Assembly: GCF_001591445.1 (NCBI RefSeq)
Contig: NZ_BCUX01000016.1
Location: forward strand, 1-64,000
Length of the DNA stretch: 64,000 nt
Source of the DNA: Neobacillus drentensis NBRC 102427
Lineage (GTDB): Bacteria; Bacillota; Bacilli; Bacillales; Cytobacillaceae
Direction of reading: 5' to 3'
Both the position numbers and the translations under genes were made by a program. The notes under the pieces were generated by a model, which was not told where the DNA came from, did not search any database, and saw nothing but the letters and a program-made list of their open reading frames with translations. Numbering within the stretch: the stretch's first letter is position 1; every line of letters starts with the position of its first letter. Below, piece after piece: positions 9,273 to 18,745 of the stretch.

Positions 9273-9291
9273 GATACTACCTTTACATCAA

Positions 9292-10278
9292 TTACTCTGT
9301 TTTTTCCACTTGATCTGCAAATAATCCATACACATATCTTTCCGCGTCAAATTCCTGAAGGTCATCCATTTTTTCGCCTAAACCAACAAATTTTACCGGG
9401 ATTTTTAACTCATTACGGATTGCAAGAACAATTCCGCCTTTTGCCGTTCCATCTAATTTTGAAAGAACAATTCCGCTGACATTTGTCACTTCTTTAAAGG
9501 TTTTTGCCTGGATAAGAGCGTTTTGCCCAGTTGTTGCGTCAAGGACTAATATTACTTCATGTGGGGCCCCTGGTATTTCTTTTTCAATGACTCGCTTGAC
9601 CTTTTCAAGCTCCTTCATTAAGTTCACTTTGTTTTGTAAGCGACCAGCGGTATCACATAGCAATACATCTGCTTTTCGAGATTTTGCTGCTTGGATGGCA
9701 TCGTACATAACTGCGGCAGGGTCAGAACCTTCTGCCTGCTTAATAACATCAACGCCGACTCTCTCGCCCCAGACTTCCAGTTGTTCAATCGCTCCGGCAC
9801 GGAAGGTATCACCTGCTGCTAAAAGTACTTTCTTTCCTTCATTCTTAAACTTGTAACTAAGCTTACCAATGGTTGTTGTTTTTCCAACCCCGTTAACTCC
9901 AACAAATAAAATGACGGTCAGACCATTTTCTTGGATATTTAATTTTGAGGATTGTTCTTCCCCAGCATTATAGATATCTACCAACTTCTCGGAAATGACA
10001 CTTTGGACTTCCTGCGGATCTTGTATGTTCCGACGTTTGACTTCCATTTTCAACTCATCGATAAGTTTCATAACTGTATCAAAGCCGATATCGGCCTGAA
10101 TCATGATTTCTTCTAATTCTTCGAAGAAGTCTTCATCCACTTTGCGGTATCTTGCGACAAGGTCGTTTACTTTACCTGAGAAATTATCCCTTGTTTTCGT
10201 AAGACCTTCTTTAAACTTCTCGGTTACTGCATCCGTTGATTTGGTGATTTTTTCTTTTAATTTTTTAAAAAAACTCAT
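9292..10278 (-). CDS. ftsY: Signal recognition particle receptor FtsY
   Basis: SRP receptor GTPase, 328 residues. It has a short charged N-terminus (MSFFKKLKEKI) instead of the long acidic A domain of E. coli, as usual in Bacillus. The NG domain shows GVNGVGKTTTIGKLS (about 128-142), DTAGRLQNK and LSKLDGTAKGG. The start has AGGAAGTG upstream. Smc lies upstream, separated by a GC-rich palindromic element. Confidence 0.97.
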   Translation of the reverse strand: MSFFKKLKEKITKSTDAVTEKFKEGLTKTRDNFSGKVNDLVARYRKVDEDFFEELEEIMIQADIGFDTVMKLIDELKMEVKRRNIQDPQEVQSVISEKLVDIYNAGEEQSSKLNIQENGLTVILFVGVNGVGKTTTIGKLSYKFKNEGKKVLLAAGDTFRAGAIEQLEVWGERVGVDVIKQAEGSDPAAVMYDAIQAAKSRKADVLLCDTAGRLQNKVNLMKELEKVKRVIEKEIPGAPHEVILVLDATTGQNALIQAKTFKEVTNVSGIVLSKLDGTAKGGIVLAIRNELKIPVKFVGLGEKMDDLQEFDAERYVYGLFADQVEKTE

Positions 10279-10313
10279 ATTATCACTTCCTATTTTTTTG
10301 GATTATACTTAGC

Positions 10314-10442
10314 GTTGATTTCCGCTCCAGGCGCTTCGCTTTCCGCGGGCGGTCCGGGGAGCCTCCTCGGCGCTAAAGCGCCTGCGGGGTCTCCCCTGTC
10401 CCGTCCTCCCGCAGGAGTCTCGCGCCTTCCGCTCCAATCAAC
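10314..10442. repeat. 129-bp GC-rich imperfect palindrome (REP/MITE-like)
   Basis: A discrete element, far richer in G+C than its surroundings, between smc and ftsY. Its ends are inverted (GTTGATT and AATCAAC). Inside, matched blocks run in mirror order: GGCGC/GCGCC, GCGGG/CCCGC, GGGGAG/CTCCCC, and a central GGCGCT-AA-AGCGCC. A 10-bp direct repeat, TTCCGCTCCA, lies near both ends (10320-10329 and 10427-10436). The whole could fold as one long hairpin. I recall very similar GC-rich palindromes scattered through many Bacillus-type genomes, but cannot confirm copies here. It contains no open frame with a start. Confidence 0.8.
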
Positions 10443-10483
10443 AGGGCAATAAAATCAACAATGACCTTTTACACAATATATTT

Positions 10484-13400
10484 TTAAGATTCAACAAGCT
10501 CTTTTGTGTCTTCTAAGCGGACGGATACTAGTTTTGAAACACCTGATTCTTGCATGGTTACTCCGTAGAGGACATCTGCTTCTTCCATGGTTCCTTTGCG
10601 GTGGGTAATTACAATAAACTGCGTCTCCTTGCTATATCGTTTTAAATATTGGCTGAAGCGCTGGACATTTGCTTCATCCAAGGCCGCTTCGACCTCATCA
10701 AGGATGCAGAAGGGAACCGGGCGGACTTTTAATATGGAAAAAAGAAGGGCAATCGCTGTTAATGCTCGTTCTCCACCTGATAATAAGCCTAAATTTTGCA
10801 GTTTTTTCCCCGGTGGCTGTGCAACAATTTCAACACCTGTATTTAATAAATCACCTGGTGCGGTAAGCACCAAGTCGGCTCTTCCACCGCCAAAAAGGGT
10901 TCTAAATACCGGCTCAAAATGTTCACGAATCCCATTAAAGGTCTGTTCAAAGCGTTTTTTCATTTCTTCATCCATTTCATCAATTACCTTGTATAGAGTC
11001 TCTTTTGCTTCTTGGAGATCATTCTTTTGTTCATTAAGGAACTCGTATCGTTCGGAGACACGCTCATACTCATCAATGGCACCTATATTGACATTCCCAA
11101 GCTCTTCAATGGCCAGCTTGATTAGCTTAACCTTTTTCCGCGCTTCTTCAATGGATATCGTTAATGGATATTGTTCTTTTGCACCTTCAAACGATAATAA
11201 GTATTCCTCTCTTAAACGAGCAAACCGGTTTTCGAGATCGACATCCAAGCGGTTGATTTTCACTTCCTCGTCTTTTAAAACGACAGTCATCCCACGGTGA
11301 AGTCTTTTTAATTCCTTGACTTCCAATTCTAAGTCTTCTAATGCCAATTTTAATGATAGACGTTCTTCTCGTCTAACCGTAATTAACTGTACCGCGGCTT
11401 CTTTATCCTGTTGTTTTCGAATAGCAGCAGTTTCTAGCTGTACCTCTCCAGACGAACTATTTGTCATTTCCGAGGTTAACAAATTTAAGTCTTCTGTAAA
11501 CAGTGAAAGCTTTTGTTCACTCTCTTCAAAATCTGCTTTTAGATTTGTAAAACGTTCCTGTGTACTCATATACTGTTCATTTTTAGAAGCAAATGCTACT
11601 TTCAAATCATTTATTTCAATAGTCAGCGCTTCTTTCGAGGTTAAATCACTCGACTTACGTTCAGTAAGTTTCGCTATTTGAGACTCCAGCTCAGCTATTA
11701 AAGTTTTATAGGACTCCATCGATTGGGTTAATTCATTTTTTCTTTTTAATAAAGATGTTTTCTCATCAGTAAATTGCCCTTTTTCTAAATCATAAATAGC
11801 TAAACGTTCGTTGATATTTTTTTCTTCTTGTTCCGCTTGACGAAGGTCACCCTTTAAAGAAAGTTCATTTAATCTCAATTCTTCGCCATCTTTACGCATT
11901 TCTTCAAGTAGTTTTTCTGAATGCTGAACGTCTTCTTTTAGTGACTTGACAAGCTTTTCTAATTGGGTTGTTTTTTCTTCCATCACAATAAGTTTATCTT
12001 TTAAGTCCTCAAGCTCAACCTTGCGCGTTAATAATGAAGAGTTTTTTTGTTTAATGGCACCACCGGTCATGGAACCGCCCGGATTGACGATATCACCATC
12101 TAACGTGACCATTCTACAGCGATATTGTAGAATTTTAGCTAATTCATTGGCGCCTTTTAAGTCACTCGTAATGACTACATTCCCCAATAGATTGCTCATT
12201 ACCTCCACATATTTCGGATCAAATTTAACAAGACTTACAGCTGTACCAACAAACGATGTATGCTTTTGAATAAAAGCTAATTGATTTGCTGATAAGGGTC
12301 TTCCCTTAATGACACTCAATGGCAAGAAAGTAGCCCGGCCAAAAGAATTCTGTTTCAAATAGTGAATGGCTGTCCGTCCATTTTGCTCATTATCCACAAT
12401 GATATGCTGCAAAGCTCCGCCAAAGGCTGTTTCTAATGCCGTTTCATACTCTTTCGGGACCGTCACAAGCTCGGCAACCGCTCCTTCGATTCCCTTTAGG
12501 TTTTTCCCTCTAGCTTTAAGGATTTCTTTTACACCTTGAAAAAAGCCTGAGTAATCTTCTTCCAGTTCTTCAAGCATTTCTTTCCTTGACTTTGCCTGTT
12601 GGAGAATTTGGTAAGCCTGATACAGTGTCTTTTCTTGTTTTTGATAATTATTCTTGGTCGTCTCCAGCTTTCGCTGCATTTCTCGAAAGGAATCTACCTG
12701 CACAGCTATCTTTTCTTGTATATCCTCTAAGGCTGTTTGGATATTCGCTTTTTTTACGTTAGCAATTTGCCGTTCCTCGATAAACTTGTCATTCTCAGAA
12801 TCAAGCCGTGAACTTTTTCTTTCCTGCTGTTCAAGCTGCTGTTCAATGTATTTCACTTCATTTTTTGCGGCAGCTTGATCGTTTAGCAACTCGATATATT
12901 CACTTTTTAATTCTTCAATTTTGTCTTCAATATTTTCGGTAAATAACTGCAGCTTTGCTTGTTTTTCTTTTAATTGAGTTTGCAATTCGCTTACTTGCTT
13001 ACCAAGGTCCTCAGCAGAAGCTGCAAGTATGTCCCGATTATTTTTTAACTGGTTAATTTTATCTGTTAATTCTAAGATATTCGTTTGAAGCTGCTCTTTA
13101 TTTTGGGAGGCATTTTTCTTCCGTTCTTTTAAGACTTCTTTTCGGCCTTCCAGTTTTTCTAACTCCTCTGTAGCATGGAGGAGGACATTCTGAAGGTCTG
13201 TTATAGACTCATCGAACGCAGTGATTTGATCTCTTTTTTCAACTATTTTTGCTTCCTTTACTTGCAGTTCAGAAGAAAGCCGAAGCTCTTCCTCCTGATG
13301 TTCGTTTAATTGTTTGGAAAGACTTTCCCATTTTTGATGAAGATCCTCAATTTCATACACTGTTAAGGCCACTTCAAATTTTTCAAGTTCCTCTTTCCTC

Positions 13401-14050
13401 GCTAGAAAATCTTTTGCCATCGATGCTTGGATTTTTAATGGTTCTACTTGGCTTTCGAGCTCATGTAAAATATCATTTACACGGTTTAAATTGTCTTGAG
13501 TTTCAAACAGTTTTACCTCTGCTTTTTTCTTTCGCTGTTTATATTTAAGCACCCCTGCTGCTTCATCAAAAATAGTTCTCCGTTCTTCGGCTTTACTATT
13601 TAAGATTTCTTCCACTTTTCCTTGGCTAATAATTGAAAATGCTTCTCTTCCCAACCCGGAATCCATGAATAAGTCAACAATATCTTTGAGGCGGCATTGC
13701 TGCTTATTAATTAAGAAATCACTATCACCTGAACGGGATACTCTTCTTGTGACACTTACTTCATTATAATCAAGTGACAGACCCTTCTCCTGATTATCCA
13801 AAGTCAAAGTTACTTCAGCAAAATTTAGGGGTTTACGGGAATCGCTTCCTCCAAAAATAATATCCTCCATTTTACTGCCTCTAAGCGATTTAGCCGACTG
13901 TTCACCCAGTACCCAACGAATGGCATCGGTAATATTGCTTTTTCCACTGCCATTTGGACCTACTACAGCAGTTACTCCCGGTACAAAATCAACTCCAATA
14001 CGATCAGCGAAGGACTTAAAGCCAATAATGTCCAACCGTTTTAAAAACAT
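10484..14050 (-). CDS. smc: Chromosome partition protein Smc
   Basis: Structural maintenance of chromosomes ATPase, which organises and segregates the nucleoid with ScpA and ScpB. The 1188 residues have the normal layout: Walker A in GPNGSGKSNITDAIRW (about 32-47), coiled coil, hinge (about 515-670, including GGSMTGGAIK), second coiled coil, signature LLSGGERALTAIALL (about 1090) and Walker B PFCILDEVEAALDEANV (about 1118). The start MFLKRLDIIGFKSFAD has GGGAGGA upstream. It follows rnc by 54 bp. Confidence 0.98.
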   Translation of the reverse strand: MFLKRLDIIGFKSFADRIGVDFVPGVTAVVGPNGSGKSNITDAIRWVLGEQSAKSLRGSKMEDIIFGGSDSRKPLNFAEVTLTLDNQEKGLSLDYNEVSVTRRVSRSGDSDFLINKQQCRLKDIVDLFMDSGLGREAFSIISQGKVEEILNSKAEERRTIFDEAAGVLKYKQRKKKAEVKLFETQDNLNRVNDILHELESQVEPLKIQASMAKDFLARKEELEKFEVALTVYEIEDLHQKWESLSKQLNEHQEEELRLSSELQVKEAKIVEKRDQITAFDESITDLQNVLLHATEELEKLEGRKEVLKERKKNASQNKEQLQTNILELTDKINQLKNNRDILAASAEDLGKQVSELQTQLKEKQAKLQLFTENIEDKIEELKSEYIELLNDQAAAKNEVKYIEQQLEQQERKSSRLDSENDKFIEERQIANVKKANIQTALEDIQEKIAVQVDSFREMQRKLETTKNNYQKQEKTLYQAYQILQQAKSRKEMLEELEEDYSGFFQGVKEILKARGKNLKGIEGAVAELVTVPKEYETALETAFGGALQHIIVDNEQNGRTAIHYLKQNSFGRATFLPLSVIKGRPLSANQLAFIQKHTSFVGTAVSLVKFDPKYVEVMSNLLGNVVITSDLKGANELAKILQYRCRMVTLDGDIVNPGGSMTGGAIKQKNSSLLTRKVELEDLKDKLIVMEEKTTQLEKLVKSLKEDVQHSEKLLEEMRKDGEELRLNELSLKGDLRQAEQEEKNINERLAIYDLEKGQFTDEKTSLLKRKNELTQSMESYKTLIAELESQIAKLTERKSSDLTSKEALTIEINDLKVAFASKNEQYMSTQERFTNLKADFEESEQKLSLFTEDLNLLTSEMTNSSSGEVQLETAAIRKQQDKEAAVQLITVRREERLSLKLALEDLELEVKELKRLHRGMTVVLKDEEVKINRLDVDLENRFARLREEYLLSFEGAKEQYPLTISIEEARKKVKLIKLAIEELGNVNIGAIDEYERVSERYEFLNEQKNDLQEAKETLYKVIDEMDEEMKKRFEQTFNGIREHFEPVFRTLFGGGRADLVLTAPGDLLNTGVEIVAQPPGKKLQNLGLLSGGERALTAIALLFSILKVRPVPFCILDEVEAALDEANVQRFSQYLKRYSKETQFIVITHRKGTMEEADVLYGVTMQESGVSKLVSVRLEDTKELVES

Positions 14051-14104
14051 TCTTAATCCTCCCTATGCGTGCAAGCTGGACTACTTGCAAACATTTTGTC
14101 ATTT

Positions 14105-14845
14105 CTAAGTTGTTTTTTCCTTTAGTATATCGAGAGCCATTTGGGCGGCATGTTGTTCGGCTTCCTTCTTTGATTTCCCTGTTCCTACACCTAATTCCTT
14201 ACCGTTCAAGGAAACTTTCGAAACAAATTCTTTATTATGGGCAGGCCCTATTTCTTGGAGAACACGATATTCAATCGCGCCTGTCCCATCCCGTTGAATA
14301 AGTTCCTGTAGTTGGCTTTTATAATCCATCACATGAGAAAAAGCACCAGCATTAATCTTAGGAAAAACTACTTTCTCGAGAAATTTAATGACTGTTTCAA
14401 TTCCCTGGTCTAAATAAAGGGCTCCAATGAATGCTTCAAAAACATCCGCTAGAAGAGCAGGACGCGCCCGTCCACCTGTCATCTCTTCCCCTTTACCCAA
14501 CAAAACTAATTTTCCAAAGTCAAGTTCATTGGCAAATGCAACAAGAGATGGCTCGCATACAATGGCAGCTCGAAGCTTCGTCAATTCTCCCTCTGTCATC
14601 GTAGGATATTTTTTGTAAAGGAATTGTGAAACAGTTAACTCAAGAACGGCATCTCCTAAAAACTCAAGCCTCTCATTATCTTCAAAAGGCTTTCTGCGAT
14701 GCTCATTCACATAAGATGAATGAGTAAAAGCTTGTTTTAATAATTTTTCGTTTTCCAGCGTAATACCAATCGTATTTTGAAAACCTTTAAATAGATTTTC
14801 TTTTGCGCGGTTATTCAAATCTTTTTCCTTATTGTTCTTGCGCAT
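14105..14845 (-). CDS. rnc: Ribonuclease III
   Basis: Double-stranded RNA endonuclease for rRNA, scRNA and antisense processing. The 246 residues comprise the RNase III domain with the signature [13 protein letters not shown] (about 56-68) and a C-terminal dsRNA-binding domain (about 172-242; [15 protein letters not shown] to [14 protein letters not shown]). The start at [10 protein letters not shown] has GGTGGAGAAG upstream; the longer frame of 36 extra residues has no good site and is rejected. It is downstream of acpP. Confidence 0.96.
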   Translation of the reverse strand: MRKNNKEKDLNNRAKENLFKGFQNTIGITLENEKLLKQAFTHSSYVNEHRRKPFEDNERLEFLGDAVLELTVSQFLYKKYPTMTEGELTKLRAAIVCEPSLVAFANELDFGKLVLLGKGEEMTGGRARPALLADVFEAFIGALYLDQGIETVIKFLEKVVFPKINAGAFSHVMDYKSQLQELIQRDGTGAIEYRVLQEIGPAHNKEFVSKVSLNGKELGVGTGKSKKEAEQHAAQMALDILKEKTT

Positions 14846-14970
14846 AAAAACTTCTCCACCTTGCATCAAATAATTTACACACCACTCAAGTATAAGTTTA
14901 AAAAAAGTATTTAGCAAAACGCAAAGAAACTTGGCATCACATCGGGAAGCCAAGTTCTATTTTACAGAAT

Positions 14971-14996
14971 AAAGCTCCGTTTGAAAACGGAGCTTT
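14971..14996 (-). terminator. Probable terminator between acpP and rnc
   Basis: A perfect stem, AAAGCTCCGTTT with AAACGGAGCTTT and a two-base loop core, lies about 20 bp past the acpP stop. The T tract beyond the stem is short on the minus strand, so termination may be partial. Confidence 0.6.
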
Positions 14997-15014
14997 TGTG
15001 AATAAATCTAACGA

Positions 15015-15248
15015 TTACTTAATGCTTTGTATGTAACTAACAGCGTCACCAACTGTGTTAATTTTTTCAGCGTCATCGTCAGAAATTTCCATATCGAACT
15101 CATCTTCTAATTCCATAACTAGTTCAACTACGTCAAGGGAATCAGCACCAAGATCATCTTTGAATGATGCTTCAAGTTTAACTTGAGATTCATCCACGCC
15201 TAAGCGGTCAACGATGATTTTTGTTACACGTTCTAATACCTCTGCCAT
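15015..15248 (-). CDS. acpP: Acyl carrier protein
   Basis: A 77-residue acidic carrier protein. The DSL motif in [15 protein letters not shown] (Ser near residue 37) receives 4'-phosphopantetheine. It carries growing acyl chains for FabD, FabG and PlsX, encoded just upstream. The start has GAGGGGAGGTG. A TATAAT-like box in the 70-bp gap before it hints at an extra promoter, but the -35 is poor. Confidence 0.97.
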   Translation of the reverse strand: MAEVLERVTKIIVDRLGVDESQVKLEASFKDDLGADSLDVVELVMELEDEFDMEISDDDAEKINTVGDAVSYIQSIK

Positions 15249-15318
15249 GCCTGTTCACCTCCCCTCAAGCTATTATAGAGTATTTCAACAAAATAATACA
15301 CCTTGTTTTTTATAAAAA

Positions 15319-16062
15319 TTACATTACCATACCGCCATTAATATGAAGCGTCTGTCCTGTTATATAGGATGAATCATCTGATGCTAGGAATGCAGTCATT
15401 TTTGCGATATCTTTAGGCTCTCCTAATCTGGCTAAGGGAATCTGTTTTAACATTTCTGTTTTTACTTCTTCCGGTAATTTATCGGTCATATCCGTTGTAA
15501 TGAAGCCTGGTGCAATCGCATTTACGGTAATATTGCGAGATGCAAGCTCTTTAGCAGTTGTTTTTGTTAAACCAATGACTCCAGCCTTAGCTGCCACATA
15601 GTTTGCCTGCCCTGGATTCCCGCTAACACCAACAACGGATGCAATATTAATGATACGGCCTACTCGCTGCTTCATCATTTGTCTTGTAACCGCTTTTGTA
15701 CACAGGAAGACACCTTTAAGGTTGATATTAATGACGTCGTCCCATTCTTCCTCTTTCATTCTCATCAATAAATTATCTTTTGTAATTCCAGCGTTATTAA
15801 CGAGAATATCAAGTTTTCCAAAAGTATCGATCGTTCCCTTAACCATTGCTGCAACTTCCTCAGAGTTTGATACATCACATTTTACAGCGAATGCCTCTCT
15901 GCCCAGAGCTTTAATTTCATCAACAACCTCATTAGCCTTTGCTTCACTTCCGGAAAAATTTACTGCAACATTTGCTCCTTGGCGTGCAAGTTCAAGAGCA
16001 ATTTCTCTGCCAATCCCTCTCGATGCACCTGTTACAAGAGCTGATTTCCCTTCAAGATTCAT
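15319..16062 (-). CDS. fabG: 3-oxoacyl-ACP reductase
   Basis: NADPH-dependent reduction of 3-ketoacyl-ACP in fatty acid elongation. The 247-residue short-chain dehydrogenase has the cofactor motif [12 protein letters not shown] (about 9-20), NNAG near 88-91, and a YVAAK active site (Tyr and Lys near 154-158). The ATG overlaps the fabD stop in ATGA and is preceded by AAAGGAGGAAAG. Confidence 0.97.
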   Translation of the reverse strand: MNLEGKSALVTGASRGIGREIALELARQGANVAVNFSGSEAKANEVVDEIKALGREAFAVKCDVSNSEEVAAMVKGTIDTFGKLDILVNNAGITKDNLLMRMKEEEWDDVININLKGVFLCTKAVTRQMMKQRVGRIINIASVVGVSGNPGQANYVAAKAGVIGLTKTTAKELASRNITVNAIAPGFITTDMTDKLPEEVKTEMLKQIPLARLGEPKDIAKMTAFLASDDSSYITGQTLHINGGMVM

Positions 16063-17006
16063 AGTCTTTCCTCCTTTAACGCATCCATAACAGCTTTTGC
16101 ACTTTCCTCGTCGGATACTGAATAGGTTGTAACTGTTTTATCAATCTTTTTAATTAAGCCTGAGAGAACTTTCCCAGAACCAATTTCTATGAATGTATCG
16201 ACACCTAAATCAATCATCTTCCGTACAGAATCTTCCCATAAGACAGGGGAATAAAGTTGTTCAATTAACTTATCCTTGATCTCTGCAGCAGAACTGATTG
16301 GTTCTGCAGTGACATTGGCCACGATTGGGATCGAAGCATCCTTCATCTCAATTTCGTCTAATACTTCTCGCAATTGTACCGCGGCTGGCTTCATTAATGT
16401 GGAATGGAATGGACCGCTCACGTCTAATGGAAGCACTCTTTTTGCCCCTGCTTCTTTTGCTTTCACTGCTGCAAGCTCTACCCCTTGTTTAGAGCCTGAG
16501 ATAACAATCTGACCTGGACAATTTAAATTTGCTAATGATACAGGATTACCAGCATCACTAATTTCTGTTGTCACGGTTGAAAGGGGTGCACGATCAAGAC
16601 CTAATACCGCTGCCATCGATCCTTCCCCATTTGGAACGGCACTTTCCATAAACTCGCCCCGTTTTCTAACAGCAAAGACTCCTTCTTCGAAAGTAAAGGT
16701 GCCGGCAGCAACAAGAGCCGTATATTCGCCTAAGCTATGGCCAGCAACATAATCAGCTTTAATCCCAGATTTTTGGAAGTATTCCAATATAGCAATACTG
16801 GTTGTTAATAGGGCTGGCTGTGTATTATAAGTAATTGTTAATTCTTCTTTTGGACCCTCAAAGATTAGTTTACTTAGTTGAGTATTAAGCGTTTCATCCG
16901 CTCTTTTAAAATAATCCATTACCTCCGGATGATTGTCTGCTAACTCTTTACCCATACCGACTGTTTGTGACCCTTGCCCAGGAAACACAAATGCTATTTT
17001 CTTCAT
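16059..17006 (-). CDS. fabD: Malonyl-CoA:ACP transacylase
   Basis: Loads malonyl groups onto ACP. In 315 residues the oxyanion motif [12 protein letters not shown] is at the N-terminus, the nucleophile is Ser in [10 protein letters not shown] (about 90-99), and the catalytic His lies in GPFHSTLM. The start has AAAGGAG 6-8 bases upstream. Second structural gene after plsX in the fapR operon. Confidence 0.97.
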   Translation of the reverse strand: MKKIAFVFPGQGSQTVGMGKELADNHPEVMDYFKRADETLNTQLSKLIFEGPKEELTITYNTQPALLTTSIAILEYFQKSGIKADYVAGHSLGEYTALVAAGTFTFEEGVFAVRKRGEFMESAVPNGEGSMAAVLGLDRAPLSTVTTEISDAGNPVSLANLNCPGQIVISGSKQGVELAAVKAKEAGAKRVLPLDVSGPFHSTLMKPAAVQLREVLDEIEMKDASIPIVANVTAEPISSAAEIKDKLIEQLYSPVLWEDSVRKMIDLGVDTFIEIGSGKVLSGLIKKIDKTVTTYSVSDEESAKAVMDALKEERL

Positions 17007-17018
17007 TCCTATTCTCCT

Positions 17019-18023
17019 TTACCTTTCATCTTTTGCGGTATCTGCTTCTTCTGTTGAAATTTTAATTAATCCAACAACATCATTACTTACCATTTCCCTT
17101 GTTTGCCGGATTGCGCTAAAAATAGCCTGCGCATTTGAAGAGCCATGAGCCTTAATAACAGGTGCATTTAAACCAAACAGTGCAGCACCGCCATATTCGG
17201 AATAATCCATTGTATTCTTTAAGGTTTTTAGATTTGGTTTTAAGACAGCGGCCGCTAATTTACTTGTAAAACTGCTCATTAACGCCGTTTTTAACATTTT
17301 AAACATAGACATTGCCGTTCCTTCAATTGTTTTTAGGACCATGTTTCCTGTAAATCCATCGGTAACAACCACATCAGCAACACCATCTAGCAAATCTCTT
17401 GCTTCAACATTCCCTACAAAGTTAATATCGGCATTTTTTAACATTTCAAAGGCATGCTTGGTCAGTTCATTCCCTTTCTTTTCCTCGGTCCCAATGTTTA
17501 ACAGACCGACTCTTGGCTTCGTAATGCCTCTTACTTTTTCACTATAAATAGATCCCATCAATCCGTATTGGAGCAGATGCTCCGGCTTGGCATCTGCATT
17601 TGCCCCAACATCTAGTAACAGAAAGCCTTCACCGCCAATGGTCGGAAGTGTTGGCGCTAAGGCTGGACGGTGAATCCCATTTATTCTGCCAACTACAAAT
17701 AGACCCGCAGCTACTAAGGCACCTGTATTTCCCGCAGAGATACAAGCATCCGCCAATCCATCTGCTACTTGCTGTGCTGCCAACACCATGGAGGCATTTT
17801 TTTTACGGCGCACCGCTTTTACAGGTTCGTCCGTTCCAAGGATAACTTCGGTGGTATGGATAACTGAAATCCGTTCATGATTTGTTAATGTTTCTTTAAT
17901 TTTATTTTCATCCCCAAAAAGGGTAATATGTATATCTGAAAATGCTTGTACAGCTTTAAGTGCCCCTAAAACAATTTCTTTTGGAGCATTGTCGCCGCCC
18001 ATTGCATCAATTGCTAGTTTCAT
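17019..18023 (-). CDS. plsX: Phosphate acyltransferase PlsX
   Basis: Makes acyl-phosphate from acyl-ACP, the donor for PlsY in phosphatidic acid synthesis. The 334 residues begin [37 protein letters not shown] and [12 protein letters not shown] are family landmarks. I use the ATG three codons inside the longest frame because AAAGGATG sits 7 bases before it. It starts 12 bp after fapR. Confidence 0.96.
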   Translation of the reverse strand: MKLAIDAMGGDNAPKEIVLGALKAVQAFSDIHITLFGDENKIKETLTNHERISVIHTTEVILGTDEPVKAVRRKKNASMVLAAQQVADGLADACISAGNTGALVAAGLFVVGRINGIHRPALAPTLPTIGGEGFLLLDVGANADAKPEHLLQYGLMGSIYSEKVRGITKPRVGLLNIGTEEKKGNELTKHAFEMLKNADINFVGNVEARDLLDGVADVVVTDGFTGNMVLKTIEGTAMSMFKMLKTALMSSFTSKLAAAVLKPNLKTLKNTMDYSEYGGAALFGLNAPVIKAHGSSNAQAIFSAIRQTREMVSNDVVGLIKISTEEADTAKDER

Positions 18024-18035
18024 TTTTCTCATCCT

Positions 18036-18602
18036 TTACCGATTTTTCGAACGGTACATTTCAAATTCTCCGGTAAAAACAAGTTCATTATTCACAAAAC
18101 TTGTGACTTCTACACTTGTTCTGCCTACGTTCCCATCAATTTTTGTTACTTTTGCTTTGGCAATCACACGCTCGCTCAATTTCACCAAACGTTTGAATTG
18201 AATATTCGCTTTTGCTGTTAACGCTAATTCGTCGTTAATGACGGCTACAGCAAGGGAATTAGCCTGGGCGAATACATGATGGCCACGAGCAATGTTATTC
18301 CGTTTAAAGACATGTTCTTTTTTCACATCAAAAATCGAAATGGCATTCTGATCCAGTTCTATATGAATAATTTCACCGATGACTTCTTCAAGCGGTAAGG
18401 AGCGGACTTCATCTTCAAATCGTTTCTCTGCAACGGTCTTAATCCGTTCCCGAAGTTCTGGAATGGATAATTCTAAACGGTCTAGACGAATTGTTTGTAC
18501 GCTCACTTCAAATTTTTCTGCTAAATCCTCATCAGTTATAAATGGATTATTTTGAATTGTAGTGGTCAATAATTGTTGCCGTTCTTTTTTACTTTTTCTC
18601 AT
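18036..18602 (-). CDS. fapR: Fatty acid and phospholipid biosynthesis repressor FapR
   Basis: Repressor released from DNA by malonyl-CoA. The 188 residues have an N-terminal DeoR-like helix-turn-helix ([20 protein letters not shown], about 19-38) and a hotdog-fold sensor domain from about residue 75 that binds malonyl-CoA. It is the first gene of fapR-plsX-fabD-fabG-acpP, and a matching operator lies in its own promoter, so it should autoregulate. Confidence 0.97.
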   Translation of the reverse strand: MRKSKKERQQLLTTTIQNNPFITDEDLAEKFEVSVQTIRLDRLELSIPELRERIKTVAEKRFEDEVRSLPLEEVIGEIIHIELDQNAISIFDVKKEHVFKRNNIARGHHVFAQANSLAVAVINDELALTAKANIQFKRLVKLSERVIAKAKVTKIDGNVGRTSVEVTSFVNNELVFTGEFEMYRSKNR

Positions 18603-18626
18603 AAATTTTTCACACCGTCCGAGATC

Positions 18627-18644
18627 TTATGACTAGGTACTAAT
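18627..18644 (-). promoter_or_regulatory. FapR operator
   Basis: The minus strand reads ATTAGTACCTAGTCATAA, close to the known FapR box (TTAGTACCTRNTACTAA type). It begins 3 bp downstream of the -10 box, where a bound repressor would block initiation. Confidence 0.85.
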
Positions 18645-18647
18645 AGT

Positions 18648-18676
18648 AGTATAAAATTAGAAAAAGCAGATTGCAA
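18648..18676 (-). promoter_or_regulatory. Sigma-A promoter of the fapR operon
   Basis: TTGCAA and TATACT separated by exactly 17 bp on the minus strand, directly upstream of the FapR operator. Confidence 0.8.
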
Positions 18677-18745
18677 GAATTTGTTTTCTATTCATAGCAT
18701 CTACTTTTTCTATGTAGAAATTCTTAAAAAGGTAAATGAACTAAT

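Noticed and set aside
10587-11300. A 237-codon open frame on the plus strand opposite smc, and similar antisense frames elsewhere (for example 3247-3693, 8472-8867, 15650-16090)
   Set aside because: They lie wholly opposite well-supported genes, match no family I know, have no convincing ribosome sites and have the composition expected of reversed coding sequence.
14928-14956. Second terminator upstream of rnc (AACTTGGC/GCCAAGTT arms)
   Set aside because: The loop is 13 bases and no T run follows, so it is weaker than the nearby hairpin at 14971-14996; left out of the features.
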